The notes: generated from the sequence alone by a model not told the origin. Shown: positions 8,205 to 16,675, counted from the stretch's first letter. The stretch: DNA of 64,000 nt from an uncultured Collinsella sp. (GCA_900755685.1 CAAEHI010000052.1:47313-111312); one strand, 5' to 3'. Made by a program: numbers and translations.

Positions 8205-8324
8205 GGTTCCTCCGGTTGCAGCGTTTCTTTGCAAACTGTCATTGAATTGTATGACTAGGGTATAGTTAGCGCCATATGTTCACGGCGGCCCGCGTTGTGC
8301 GCCGCCCTTATCACGGAGGTTACC

Positions 8325-8753
8325 ATGTCCAACCAGGGCAAGAAGGTCAAGACCCATTATCGCGGCACGCTCGACGACGGCACGCAGTTCGATAGCTCCT
8401 ACGATCGCGGTGAGCCGCTGGAGTTCACCTGCGGCGCCGGCCAGATGATCAAGGGCTTCGACGCCGCTGTTGTCGACATGCAGGTGGGTGAGAAGAAGAC
8501 CGTGCACATTCCTGCTGCCGATGCCTACGGCGAGCACAATCCCGAGATGGTTCTGACCTTCCCGGCCGAACAGGTTCCCAACATCGAGCAGATTGAGAAG
8601 GGCATGAAGCTCTTCTTGTCCACGCCGAGCGGTATGCCCGTCCCCGCCGTGGTCATCGATGTAACGCCCGAGGCCGTGACGCTCGACGCCAACCACGAGC
8701 TGGCCGGTAAGGACCTCAACTTTGATATCGAGCTCGTCGAGGTCGAGGGTTAG
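8325..8753 (+). CDS. SlyD-like FKBP-type peptidyl-prolyl isomerase
   Basis: A 142-residue FKBP fold protein catalysing prolyl isomerisation and chaperoning. It shows VKTHYRGTLDDGTQFDSS, the GAGQMIKGFDAAVVDMQVGEKK flap region, and an inserted IF (insert-in-flap) domain around DAYGEHNPEMVLTFPAEQVP as in SlyD. It ends right after the FKBP strand LNFDIELVEVEG and lacks the His/Cys-rich metal-binding tail of E. coli SlyD. GGAGG precedes the ATG. A UreE-like gene starts three bases after its stop, so the pair is an operon. Confidence 0.93.
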   Translation: MSNQGKKVKTHYRGTLDDGTQFDSSYDRGEPLEFTCGAGQMIKGFDAAVVDMQVGEKKTVHIPAADAYGEHNPEMVLTFPAEQVPNIEQIEKGMKLFLSTPSGMPVPAVVIDVTPEAVTLDANHELAGKDLNFDIELVEVEG

Positions 8754-8756
8754 AGT

Positions 8757-9335
8757 ATGCCTGAACGCTTGGTTTCGACGACATGCTTGGGAAATCTCAA
8801 CGATCCGTCCTATGAACTCCTGCTTCGCCGGAAGTTGGGCGGCGTCTTTGAAGTTGACGATCTGCTGCTCGATTGGGACCAGGCTGATGTATACGCGTTT
8901 GTGGGCGTGACGGAGCTGGGGCGCACGGTCGATGTTCGGCTGGATACTGCCGACGGCGGTCGTCTTGCCGACGGCGACGTGCTCGCCATTGACCGTTCGG
9001 GCATGGTGCCCGTGGCGGTTGTCGTGCGCTTGCGCAGCGCCGAGGTTTATTTGGTCGAAGTTGACCGCATGGACCCGATTGCGCTCGCGCATTCGTGCTG
9101 GGAGATCGGCAACATGCATGCGCCGCTCTTCCGGGGCGACTCGGACGAGCATACTGTGCGCATGTATACGCCGGTGCAGCCTGTTTTGGGCCGCATGCTC
9201 CGGGGTGTCGAGGGTGTTCGGCTCTCGCTGGTTACCCGTGAACTCGATGCGGACCGGCGCTTTGCGTCGAGTGCGGCGGAGGTCGTCGTGAGCATGGCTC
9301 CCGACTTTACCATCGTAAAAAAGGCGCGCGGCTAA
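8757..9335 (+). CDS. UreE-like metallochaperone homologue
   Basis: A 192-residue protein whose middle and C-terminal half resemble UreE, the nickel chaperone of urease. LADGDVLAIDRSGMVPVAVV matches the end of the UreE N-terminal domain. MDPIALAHSCWEIGNMHAPL matches the UreE metal-binding helix with the conserved GN-H motif (His121). MLRGVEGVRL matches the terminal helix. It is longer at the N-terminus than typical UreE and has no His-rich tail. No urease or hydrogenase genes are in the window, so the client metalloenzyme is unknown. The adjacent SlyD-like gene makes a metal-delivery pair plausible. The assignment is from pattern recognition only. Confidence 0.7.
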   Translation: MPERLVSTTCLGNLNDPSYELLLRRKLGGVFEVDDLLLDWDQADVYAFVGVTELGRTVDVRLDTADGGRLADGDVLAIDRSGMVPVAVVVRLRSAEVYLVEVDRMDPIALAHSCWEIGNMHAPLFRGDSDEHTVRMYTPVQPVLGRMLRGVEGVRLSLVTRELDADRRFASSAAEVVVSMAPDFTIVKKARG

Positions 9336-9418
9336 GCGCGCGTATGCGCAAGACGGGCTTTGAGGGGCGACCGATCAAGGTCCGTCTTGCTGTTGATATG
9401 AGGCTTTGGGGGAAGCAT

Positions 9419-10216
9419 ATGGGTCTTGAGGGAATCAAACTGATTGCATGCGATTTGGACGGCACGTTGCTGCATCCGGGGGAGCGCGAGCTGCGTTCCG
9501 AGGCCTTTGAGCTTATCGATGAGCTGCATCGTCGTGGTATCGTGTTTATGCCGGCGAGTGGCCGTCAATATGCGAGCTTGCGCTACCTGTTTGCCCCGGT
9601 GGCCGATGAGCTCGCCTATGTATGCGAAAACGGAACCCTGGTGATGAGCGAGGGGCGTGCCGTCGTCAAGCGTTCCATGGAGCGTAGCCTTGCTATGGTT
9701 ATCGCGAATACCGTGGTTGCGTATCCCCATACCGACATGACCCTTTCGTGTGAGGGGCACATCTACACCATGAGCGGCAACGATGCGTTCGTCGACCATT
9801 TGCGCTATGTGGTCCACTGCGATGTGGCGGTGGTCGACCGTCCCGAGGACATCGACGAGGATGTCATTAAGATTGGCTTCCAGACGCCCGAGGTGGATTA
9901 TCCGGCGGCCCGGGAGTATTTCGAGCGCCTCTTTGGCGACCGTGTCGATGTGATGACGTCAGGAACCGCATGGACGGACCTTATCGGTTTCGGTTCGGGC
10001 AAGGGCTCCGCGCTTGTCGATTACGGTCGTGTCCTGGGGATTTCGCCCGATGAGATGATGGCATTTGGCGACAATGAGAACGATCGCGACATGCTCAACG
10101 TCGTGGGCCATCCCTATCTGATGGAGAGCTGCAACCCCACCATGCGCGGTATCAACGATCGCGTCCGTTACGTGCACACGGTCGAAGAAGAACTGCGCCG
10201 CCTGCTCGCCGAGTAG
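9419..10216 (+). CDS. HAD-family phosphatase (Cof/YidA type)
   Basis: A 265-residue haloacid dehalogenase phosphatase of the Cof subfamily (IIB cap). Motif I is ACDLDGTLL, motif II ASGRQ, the motif III lysine lies in the GSGKGSAL region, and motif IV is AFGDNENDRDML. Such enzymes hydrolyse small sugar phosphates or FMN/pyridoxal phosphate, and the substrate cannot be told from sequence. The start at 9419 follows GGGGGAAG and begins MGLEGIKLIACDLDG. The frame is open upstream but without family similarity. Confidence 0.92.
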   Translation: MGLEGIKLIACDLDGTLLHPGERELRSEAFELIDELHRRGIVFMPASGRQYASLRYLFAPVADELAYVCENGTLVMSEGRAVVKRSMERSLAMVIANTVVAYPHTDMTLSCEGHIYTMSGNDAFVDHLRYVVHCDVAVVDRPEDIDEDVIKIGFQTPEVDYPAAREYFERLFGDRVDVMTSGTAWTDLIGFGSGKGSALVDYGRVLGISPDEMMAFGDNENDRDMLNVVGHPYLMESCNPTMRGINDRVRYVHTVEEELRRLLAE

Positions 10217-10219
10217 GTT

Positions 10220-10290
10220 TTCGGGACATGCCTAGAAATGTACTGTTTGCTGCAAAGCGCGGAAAGGTGGATTTTAAGGCATGTCCCGAA
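10220..10290. repeat. Palindromic element with GGGACATGCC arms
   Basis: Perfect 14-bp arms TTCGGGACATGCCT and AGGCATGTCCCGAA enclose 43 bases. It lies between the convergent HAD and fur-type genes. It has no long U-tract and shares the GGGACA core with the element at 3916. It may double as a bidirectional transcription stop. Confidence 0.75.
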
Positions 10291-10293
10291 CAT

Positions 10294-10674
10294 CTACCGG
10301 CAGTCGGGGCAGAGACCCTCGAAGATGGTGTAGTGCGACGTGACGTGCCAGCCGATTTGCTCGGACGCCTTGGCGTCGAGCTGGGCATCGAAGGGGAGCG
10401 GTACGTCGATGACGCGGCTGCACGAGGTGCAGATGATATGCGCATGCGGCTCGATCGTGCGATCGAAGCGGCTACCGCCCGGCGTCTTGATGGAGAGGAT
10501 TTCGCCTGCGTCGGCCAAGAGATTGAGATTGCGGTAGACCGTACCGCGGCTGATTTTGTCATCCTGCGCGCGCACGACGTTGTAGATTTCGTCGGCGGTG
10601 GGATGGTTATAGCTTTGGCGCACGGCGTCAAGAACCAGCTTTCGCTGCCTGGTATTCCTTCTTTGCACCGCCAT
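10294..10674 (-). CDS. Fur/PerR-family metalloregulator
   Basis: A 126-residue Fur-superfamily repressor. The winged helix spans residues 1-75, with HPTADEIYNVVR and ISRGTVYRNLNLLADAGEI. The dimerisation domain has the metal motif HAHIICTSC, and two CxxC pairs form a structural zinc site (Cys82/Cys85 and Cys122/Cys125). Short length and the HAHIIC pattern favour PerR-like peroxide sensing, but Fur or Zur roles cannot be excluded. The 60 bases upstream are AT-rich and could hold an autoregulatory site. Confidence 0.9.
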   Translation of the reverse strand: MAVQRRNTRQRKLVLDAVRQSYNHPTADEIYNVVRAQDDKISRGTVYRNLNLLADAGEILSIKTPGGSRFDRTIEPHAHIICTSCSRVIDVPLPFDAQLDAKASEQIGWHVTSHYTIFEGLCPDCR

Positions 10675-10735
10675 GCGCCTCGCCTCTTTTCTATTAACGG
10701 TCGTAGGTAAATGATACCGTATTTAGCACACAATA

Positions 10736-11146
10736 CTAATAATGAGGACTGAAACCGTCTTCATTGGCAAGTGGGGCTCGGGCCTGGGCGTCTACGAGGC
10801 GAAAACGCGTTCCCATGCGCTCGTAGGAGGCATGAAGCGCCTCGAGATGAGATAGGATGTTTGCCGGAGCTCCCTGTATCTCCATCTCGACTGAGCCGTC
10901 TTCCATGTTACGCACCCAGCCGGTGAGGGAGCGTGCCTGCGCGAGGTTGGTGTTGGTAAAGCGAAAACCAACGCCTTGGACTTGCCCCGTCCAGTGCAGG
11001 AAATAGCGCAGGGGAGTGTTTTGAGTGGCCTCGTCGCTTGCGAGTACGGTAAGCCTGCGGCGCAGCTCGAGCTCGACGTTCGATGGTTTTTGAGGCTCTC
11101 GACTGCCGCCGGTGACGCTGGAGAAGAACGTATCGAAGAGGCCCAT
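10736..11146 (-). CDS. Acylphosphatase with N-terminal extension
   Basis: Hydrolyses the carboxyl-phosphate bond of acylphosphates. The 136-residue protein has the acylphosphatase fold at residues 48-130: LHWTGQVQGVGFRFTNTNLA with the catalytic arginine, then GWVRNMEDGSVEMEIQG with the catalytic asparagine. A roughly 45-residue N-terminal extension (MGLFDTFFSSVTGG...) is not part of the usual 90-residue enzyme. The start is two bases after the stop of the upstream oxidoreductase gene, so the two are co-transcribed. Confidence 0.88.
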   Translation of the reverse strand: MGLFDTFFSSVTGGSREPQKPSNVELELRRRLTVLASDEATQNTPLRYFLHWTGQVQGVGFRFTNTNLAQARSLTGWVRNMEDGSVEMEIQGAPANILSHLEALHASYERMGTRFRLVDAQARAPLANEDGFSPHY

Positions 11147-11148
11147 CG

Positions 11149-12255
11149 CTATGCCTGCTTGTCTGCGTCGGCCGGGAAGGTAATGCCGGCCTGCTGGCGC
11201 ACGGCATCCATGATGCGCAGTGAGACGAGCGTGACATCGCGGTAGTGGCCAAGCTCGTGGCGTCCTGCCGGGGTCTCCCAAATCTCTTCCTTAACGTTAT
11301 CGATGCCGCCGATGGCGGTGATAAAGTCTGTGAGTTCGTATTCCATAGTGTTGCTCGATTTGGGCAGGTCGAGCACGCGGCCGTTCTCGTCCTGTTCGCG
11401 CGGTGCCTCGGTCGCCGAGCCGCGTACGACGTCGCCGCGATAGTCGATGCGGACGTTGCGGGGCGTGGACAGATGGTCGATCTGGATAGTGCCACGCTCG
11501 CCTTCTATCTGCGAGGGCAGCAGGTCATTCGTAATTTTGGAGTGCGCGAGCTCGACGGAGATGCGGCCACCGCCGTAGCTGGCGAGGATGGAACCGCAGC
11601 CGTCGATGGGGCCGTGCGTGAGCTGTCGCGTGGTGGGGTCGAGCAGAGTAGTCATGCTCGTAAGGCCGGAGGGCATGCCGAAAATCTCGACCATGGGCTC
11701 GACGGTGTAGACGCCAATGTCCATGAGGGAACCCGATGCCATATTGCAGTCGAAGATATTGGTGGCGCGTCCCGCGAGAATCTCGTTGTAGCGCGAGGAA
11801 TACTTGCCAAAGCGCAATGAGGCGCGGCGGATGGGGGCGATCTCGCCCAGGGCGTCCTCGATGGCGTGGAAGGCGGGATCGTGGAGGGGACGCATGGCCT
11901 CGAGGGCCACGACACCTGCTGCCTCGGCAGCGCGGAAGACTTCCAGCGCCTGTGCTTCGGTGGCGCAGAAGGGTTTCTCGACGATGACGTGCTTGCCACC
12001 GGCGATGCAGGCGAGCGCCTGCTCGTAGTGGAGCGCATTGGGGCTGCCGATGTAGACAGCGTCGACGTCGGCAGCGGACGCAAGCTCGTCAAGCGCGGTG
12101 AAGTAACGCTCGCCGCCGTGCTTAGTGGTGAAGGCGGCGCCGCGATCTGCATCGCGCGAGAGCGTGCCCACAAACGCGGCTTGGTCGTTGGCGTTGACGA
12201 CCTGGATAAAGTCGTCGGTAATCATGGATGTGCCGATGGTCGCTATACGCAGCAT
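11149..12255 (-). CDS. Gfo/Idh/MocA-family oxidoreductase
   Basis: A 368-residue NAD(P)-dependent dehydrogenase of the Gfo/Idh/MocA family, which oxidises or reduces sugars and inositol-type substrates. The Rossmann domain shows RIATIGTS at the N-terminus, VYIGSPNALHYEQAL, and the EKPF motif (VIVEKPFCA). The GFO C-terminal domain shows DIGVYTVEPMVEIFG. The start at 12255 follows a GA-rich stretch (GAGGGGGATAT). Substrate is not predictable. It is operonic with acylphosphatase. Confidence 0.88.
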   Translation of the reverse strand: MLRIATIGTSMITDDFIQVVNANDQAAFVGTLSRDADRGAAFTTKHGGERYFTALDELASAADVDAVYIGSPNALHYEQALACIAGGKHVIVEKPFCATEAQALEVFRAAEAAGVVALEAMRPLHDPAFHAIEDALGEIAPIRRASLRFGKYSSRYNEILAGRATNIFDCNMASGSLMDIGVYTVEPMVEIFGMPSGLTSMTTLLDPTTRQLTHGPIDGCGSILASYGGGRISVELAHSKITNDLLPSQIEGERGTIQIDHLSTPRNVRIDYRGDVVRGSATEAPREQDENGRVLDLPKSSNTMEYELTDFITAIGGIDNVKEEIWETPAGRHELGHYRDVTLVSLRIMDAVRQQAGITFPADADKQA

Positions 12256-12330
12256 ATATCCCCCTCGTGCCGTTCGGTTTACAGGATGAGTGTAGCGCGA
12301 GGGGGCAGGAAATAGCGTGCGAAAACGCCG

Positions 12331-12816
12331 TTACAGGTCGCTCTCGTTAAAGCCGGTGTCGATATCGAGGTTGCTGCCGTCGGCCGCCGTGGTGGCAAGC
12401 TCGTCGCAGCGCTCATTGAGCTCATGGCCGGCGTGGCCCTTAACCCAGATGAACTCCACCTTGTGCTTGCTCTTTGCGGTGAGTAAGCGCTCCCACAGAT
12501 CGCGGTTCTTAACGGGCTGCTTGTTGGCGGTCTTCCAGCCGCGTTTTTTCCAGCCGTCGATCCAGTGCTTGTTGAAGGCGTTAACAACGTACTGCGAATC
12601 GGAATGGACTTCGACATCGCAGGGGCGGTTGAGCGCCTCGAGCGCCACGATGACGGCCATGAGTTCCATGCGGTTGTTGGTGGTCTTAGCGTAGCCGCGC
12701 GAAAGCTCGGAGGTGAAGGTCTTGCCGGCGGGGTTGGTGTATGTGAGCACGGCACCGTAGCCACCGCGTCCCGGATTTGATCGGGCCGAGCCGTCGGTAT
12801 AGATGATGACCTTCAC
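12331..12816 (-). CDS. rnhA: Ribonuclease HI
   Basis: Degrades the RNA strand of RNA-DNA hybrids. The 161-residue protein has all catalytic carboxylates: IYTDGSARSNPGRGGYGAVL (Asp), NRMELMAVIVALEAL (Glu), HSDSQYV (Asp) and the C-terminal CDELA (Asp), plus VKGHAGHELNERCD. The start is a GTG at 12816 (VKVIIYTDG) placed after AAAGGA. The open frame continues 17 codons further without similarity. Confidence 0.95.
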   Translation of the reverse strand: MKVIIYTDGSARSNPGRGGYGAVLTYTNPAGKTFTSELSRGYAKTTNNRMELMAVIVALEALNRPCDVEVHSDSQYVVNAFNKHWIDGWKKRGWKTANKQPVKNRDLWERLLTAKSKHKVEFIWVKGHAGHELNERCDELATTAADGSNLDIDTGFNESDL

Positions 12817-12879
12817 ATGGTTCCTTTCGTTGGGTACGTTTCGTGTGAGTGACCATTGTAGCGCCATGCCCGCCGGGGG

Positions 12880-13818
12880 CTAGCAATCTACGATTTCTAC
12901 CCCGTCTTCTGACAGTTGGTCGGCATGGATGATGCGGTTGAGCTCGTCGAGGTATTGCTGCAAGAGGGGAGAGGGCTTGCGCTCGTCGTGCATGATATAG
13001 CCTACGCGCATCGTTGGGGCGTCTGCTAACGGGATCGATGCCATACCCCATTGCATTTCATTGGAGAGGACGCCGGTCGACAGGGTGTAACCGTTCGACG
13101 TGATAAGTAAGTTAGTAAGTGTTCCGCGGTCCGAGATTCGTATGTTGCGGTCGCAAGGGATATAGCTAAAAGGTTCCTCGGCGTAATAGAAGGAGTTTGA
13201 GGTTCCCTGCTCAAAGCTGTAGCGCGTATAGGGCGTGAGGTCGGCAAGGGACAGCTGGGGGCGGCGTGCGAGTGGGTGGCGCTCGCTAACGAAGACGTGG
13301 ACCGTCGCGTCGAATAGGGGATGGAAGCTTGCACGGGCATCGGCGAAGGCCTTCTGCAGAACGCGGGCGTTAAAGTCATCCAGATACAGAATGCCGATAT
13401 CGCTGCGAAACGCACGGACGTCATCGATGATCTGCGATGTGGTGGTCTCGCGCATGATGAACTCGAACTTGCTGTCGCGGCAGCGCTCGACCACGTTGAC
13501 AAAGGCCTCGACCGAAAAGGCGTAGTGCTGGGCGGAAATGGCGAGGCGGGCTTGCGGGGTGCCGCCGTCCTCGTAGCGCGCCTCGAGCATATCGGCCTGC
13601 TCTACGACCTGGCGCGCATAGCCCAAAAGCTCGGTGCCGTCGTTGGTGAGCGTGACGCCGCGGCTGGAGCGCGTAAAGATCTCCAGGTGGAGCTCCTGTT
13701 CCAGGCTTTTGACGGCGTTTGAGATGCTGGACTGAGCGGTATAGAGGCGCTGAGCTGCGGCATTGATTGAGCCGGACTCTGCTACGGCGATCAGGAAACG
13801 AAGCTGCTGGAGGGTCAT
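12880..13818 (-). CDS. LysR-family transcriptional regulator
   Basis: A 312-residue LysR regulator. The N-terminal winged helix-turn-helix MTLQQLRFLIAVAESGSINAAAQRLYTAQSSISNAVKSLE is canonical, followed by a periplasmic-binding-like effector domain (about 90-300). It is divergent from metY with a 274-base shared region holding a TATC-N9-GATA motif and a good promoter toward metY. Control of sulfur or methionine genes is a reasonable guess from that arrangement, but is inferred. Confidence 0.92.
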   Translation of the reverse strand: MTLQQLRFLIAVAESGSINAAAQRLYTAQSSISNAVKSLEQELHLEIFTRSSRGVTLTNDGTELLGYARQVVEQADMLEARYEDGGTPQARLAISAQHYAFSVEAFVNVVERCRDSKFEFIMRETTTSQIIDDVRAFRSDIGILYLDDFNARVLQKAFADARASFHPLFDATVHVFVSERHPLARRPQLSLADLTPYTRYSFEQGTSNSFYYAEEPFSYIPCDRNIRISDRGTLTNLLITSNGYTLSTGVLSNEMQWGMASIPLADAPTMRVGYIMHDERKPSPLLQQYLDELNRIIHADQLSEDGVEIVDC

Positions 13819-13840
13819 CGGCGTCCGTCCTTTCGATTGC

Positions 13841-13857
13841 TATCTATAAAACCGATA
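13841..13857. promoter_or_regulatory. Candidate LysR-type operator (TATC-N9-GATA)
   Basis: An inverted repeat TATC, nine bases, GATA fits the T-N11-A layout of LysR binding sites. It lies 23 bases upstream of the LysR start and just upstream of the metY -35, the usual place for autorepression and divergent activation. Confidence 0.45.
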
Positions 13858-13879
13858 ACAGGTTAGCGCTTTTAAGTGA

Positions 13880-13908
13880 TTGACCGAGCGAAACAATGCT
13901 CGTACTAT
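13880..13908 (+). promoter_or_regulatory. metY promoter
   Basis: A TTGACC -35 (13880-13885) and TACTAT -10 (13903-13908) with ideal 17-base spacing. It gives a leader of about 175 bases before metY, which contains the short ORF at 13977-14030. Confidence 0.7.
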
Positions 13909-13976
13909 TCAAAACACACAAAGACGGTAGGTAATTAAACCGACCACGGAACCGGGATGCGAAAGGAGGCCCGCAT

Positions 13977-14030
13977 ATGAATTGCTTACCAAGACGAATG
14001 CCGGGCTCCTGTTTGCGCCCGTCGGCGTGA
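13977..14030 (+). CDS. Short upstream ORF (leader peptide) before metY
   Basis: A 17-codon frame, MNCLPRRMPGSCLRPSA, has a near-perfect ribosome site AAAGGAGG seven bases before its ATG. It contains two cysteine codons (3 and 12). The surrounding RNA can form a stem between about 13965-13976 and 13998-14010. A still shorter frame ends on the same ATGA. Leader peptides with Cys codons control sulfur genes in other actinobacteria by attenuation. A similar role here is inferred from strong initiation signals and position in the metY leader. Confidence 0.55.
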   Translation: MNCLPRRMPGSCLRPSA

Positions 14031-14092
14031 TCAGGAGACAGCGACTTACTTCTCTCTAATTTATTAACTTTTGTTCGATCAAGGAGATCATC

Positions 14093-15403
14093 ATGAGCCA
14101 GTTCATCAACAACCCCGAGCACACCTTTGGTTTCGATACCCTGCAGCTTCACGTTGGCCAGGAGAGCGCCGATCCCGCATCCGACTCCCGCGCCGTGCCT
14201 ATCTACCAGACCACGAGCTATGTGTTCCGCAACTCCCAGCACGCCGCCGATCGCTTTGGTCTTGCCGACGCCGGTAACATCTACGGCCGTCTGACCAACT
14301 CCACCCAGGGCGTCTTCGAGGACCGTATCGCCGCACTCGAGGGCGGTGTGGCAGGTCTTGCCGTCGCCTCCGGTGCTGCTGCCATCACCTATACCCTGCA
14401 GGCTCTTGCCCAGGCCGGTGACCACGTGGTGGCTCAGAAGACCATCTACGGTGGCTCCTACAACCTGCTGGAGCATACGCTCTCCCAGTTTGGCGTCGAG
14501 ACCACCTTCGTCGATGCCCACGACCTGGACGAGGTCGAGGGCGCCATCAAGGACAACACCACGGTCATCTACCTCGAGACGCTCGGCAACCCCAATTCTG
14601 ACATCCCCAATATCGACGCCATCTCCGAGATCGCCAAGAAGCACGGTTTACCGGTTGTCGTCGACAACACCTTCGGCACCCCGTATCTGTTCCGTCCGCT
14701 GGAGCATGGTGCCAACATCGTCGTCCACTCCGCAACTAAGTTCATTGGCGGCCACGGCACCTCGCTGGGCGGCGTGATTGTCGATGGCGGCAACTTTGAC
14801 TGGAAGGCGAGCGGCAAGTATGCGCAGATCGCCGAGCCCAACCCCTCCTACCATGGCGTCTCGTTTGCCGAGGCTGCCGGTCCCGCCGCCTTCGCGACCT
14901 ATGTCCGCGCTATCTTGCTGCGTGACGAGGGCGCCTGCATCAGCCCGTTCAACGCCTGGGTCCTGCTCCAGGGCACCGAGACTCTGTCGCTGCGCGTTGA
15001 CCGTCATGTCGAGAACACCAAGAAGGTCGTTGAGTTCTTGACCGGTGACGGCCATGTTGCCAAGGTGAACCACCCGAGCCTGTCTGAGCACCCCGATCAC
15101 GAGCTCTATCAGAAGTACTTCCCCAACGGTGGTGCCTCGATCTTTACCTTTGAGATTAAGGGTGGCCAGGAGGCAGCTTGGAAGTTCATCGATCATCTGC
15201 AGGTCTTCTCACTGCTCGCCAACGTGGCCGACGTCAAGTCGCTCGTCGTGCACCCGGCTACCACCACGCACTCCCAGCTCTCTGCCGAGGAGCTCGCCGA
15301 GCAGAACATCACGCCCTCCACGATCCGTCTTTCCATCGGTACCGAGAACGCCGAGGATATCATTTGGGATCTTAAGCAGGCTTTCGCCGCGCTGGACGAG
15401 TAA
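14093..15403 (+). CDS. metY: O-acetylhomoserine (thiol)-lyase / aminocarboxypropyltransferase
   Basis: A PLP-dependent Cys/Met metabolism enzyme that makes homocysteine from O-acetylhomoserine and sulfide. At 436 residues it has the long form typical of MetY rather than MetB/MetC. Visible motifs: FDTLQLHVGQ at the N-terminus, YQTTSYVF, IYGRLTNSTQGVFE, ASGAAAITYTL, VDNTFGTPYLFRP, and the PLP-lysine region VHSATKFIGGHGTSLGG. The start follows AAGGAG. The LysR regulator upstream and the leader peptide suggest sulfur-responsive control. A strong terminator follows, so it is monocistronic. Confidence 0.95.
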   Translation: MSQFINNPEHTFGFDTLQLHVGQESADPASDSRAVPIYQTTSYVFRNSQHAADRFGLADAGNIYGRLTNSTQGVFEDRIAALEGGVAGLAVASGAAAITYTLQALAQAGDHVVAQKTIYGGSYNLLEHTLSQFGVETTFVDAHDLDEVEGAIKDNTTVIYLETLGNPNSDIPNIDAISEIAKKHGLPVVVDNTFGTPYLFRPLEHGANIVVHSATKFIGGHGTSLGGVIVDGGNFDWKASGKYAQIAEPNPSYHGVSFAEAAGPAAFATYVRAILLRDEGACISPFNAWVLLQGTETLSLRVDRHVENTKKVVEFLTGDGHVAKVNHPSLSEHPDHELYQKYFPNGGASIFTFEIKGGQEAAWKFIDHLQVFSLLANVADVKSLVVHPATTTHSQLSAEELAEQNITPSTIRLSIGTENAEDIIWDLKQAFAALDE

Positions 15404-15463
15404 GGCGACTTGTGCAAGGACCCCTTGCGACTCGATAGGTATAACTGCATAAAATGCCTGCTC

Positions 15464-15504
15464 AAGGCGCCTGTGCGAACAATGGTTGCACAGGCGCCTT
15501 TTTT
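15464..15504 (+). terminator. metY terminator
   Basis: Stem AAGGCGCCTGTGC with GCACAGGCGCCTT around an 11-base loop, followed by a T run. Confidence 0.92.
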
Positions 15505-15715
15505 GCATAGAGAGGGCGCAAAAACAGGGTTTTTGACACGCTTTATGCATTCGAGTTGTGGAAAACTCCTGTTGAGAGGATGTGAGTTTTACGCAATTGA
15601 CGTGCGCCTTTTGAGTAAAACCGCAGGTCGCGATTTGCTCGGGGTACTATGCAGCGCGATCGAATCACACGCAGCTCAAACGCAGCAAAAACGCACTACG
15701 GAGGTTTCCAGCTAC

Positions 15716-16489
15716 ATGAGGATCGATTCACGAAAATCGAAAGCCGCCGCCCTTTCCGCCGCTCTGACCGTGGCACTTTTGGCGGGCGCCGGTGCAACTG
15801 ATGCCCACGCCGCAACACTGTCCGATACGGTTGGATCTACGCCGTCCGAGACGACGCTGGTACAGCCCGTTGACTATCGCGGCGATGGTTATGGTTCCAT
15901 GCAGGAGTGGAACGCCTCGATGGAGGCCAAGCGCGATTCCCTGGAGATGCGCGCTCAGATTATCATGAACATGTACGGTGACTATGCCACGGATGACGAG
16001 CGCACTGTGCTGCAGGGTTGTATCGACGGCGCGGGTAGCCTGTTGACGATGGGGGAGGTCGACGCCAAGTCGACCGAGCTCGATGAACTGCGCACTGCGC
16101 TTGAGGATGCCAAGCGCGAAGCGCTCGAGGCTGCCGCCGAGGCGGAGGCTGCCGAGGTCGCCCAGGCTTCGTACTACAACGCCGGTTACACTCCGTCCTA
16201 CGCGTCTGCCGCGTCCTACGCGAACGGATCGGGCCTGACGCGCTCTGCGGGTGTCAATAACTACAACGGGCGCCGCGAGACCTATTACAGCAGCAATGTG
16301 CTTTATCACTATCGCACGGGCGAATGGACTCAGGATTCTGAGGGCTTCTGGCGCGATTCCGACGGCTATTACGTTGTTGCCGCGGGCGATATGGCCCAGG
16401 GCTCGACCTTTACGGGCTCCAAGGGTGATTGCAAGGTCTATGACTCCGGCTGCGCTGCCGGAACCACCGATTACTACACCGGTTGGTAA
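15716..16489 (+). CDS. Secreted protein of unknown function
   Basis: A 257-residue exported protein. A Sec signal peptide (MRIDSRKSKAAALSAALTVA..., hydrophobic core at about 10-27, cleavage likely after DAHA) is followed by an alpha-helical region with an Ala/Glu-rich coiled-coil segment (about 110-150). A Tyr/Ser/Ala-rich linker comes next, then a C-terminal module with aromatic repeats (YHYRTGEWTQ, GFWRDSDGYYVVA) and two cysteines near the end (CKVYDSGC). I recognise no catalytic motif. A cell-envelope role is likely. GGAGG upstream fixes the start. The 200 bases between the metY terminator and this gene show no gene. Confidence 0.8.
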   Translation: MRIDSRKSKAAALSAALTVALLAGAGATDAHAATLSDTVGSTPSETTLVQPVDYRGDGYGSMQEWNASMEAKRDSLEMRAQIIMNMYGDYATDDERTVLQGCIDGAGSLLTMGEVDAKSTELDELRTALEDAKREALEAAAEAEAAEVAQASYYNAGYTPSYASAASYANGSGLTRSAGVNNYNGRRETYYSSNVLYHYRTGEWTQDSEGFWRDSDGYYVVAAGDMAQGSTFTGSKGDCKVYDSGCAAGTTDYYTGW

Positions 16490-16675
16490 TTTTTCTGCAT
16501 CACGGATATTTGGCGGACGGGCGTCTTTACCGAGCTTTAGGGCAACGTAAGGACGTCCGTTCTATGTATGCGTTTGAGTTAACAGAGCCCTTACCGTGGC
16601 GGTACGCTGGGCGTATGGATGCGGGGCACACTGGTTCTTGAGAAATAAGGTCTTTCTCTTGGAGGAAGTGGTCTT

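Noticed and set aside
8757..9335. Urease accessory cluster
   Set aside because: Only a UreE-like gene is present; the flanks hold no ureABC, ureF, ureG or ureD.
13909..14092. SAM riboswitch in the metY leader
   Set aside because: The conserved cores of SAM-I and SAM-IV were not found. The leader instead shows a short ORF with a strong ribosome site.
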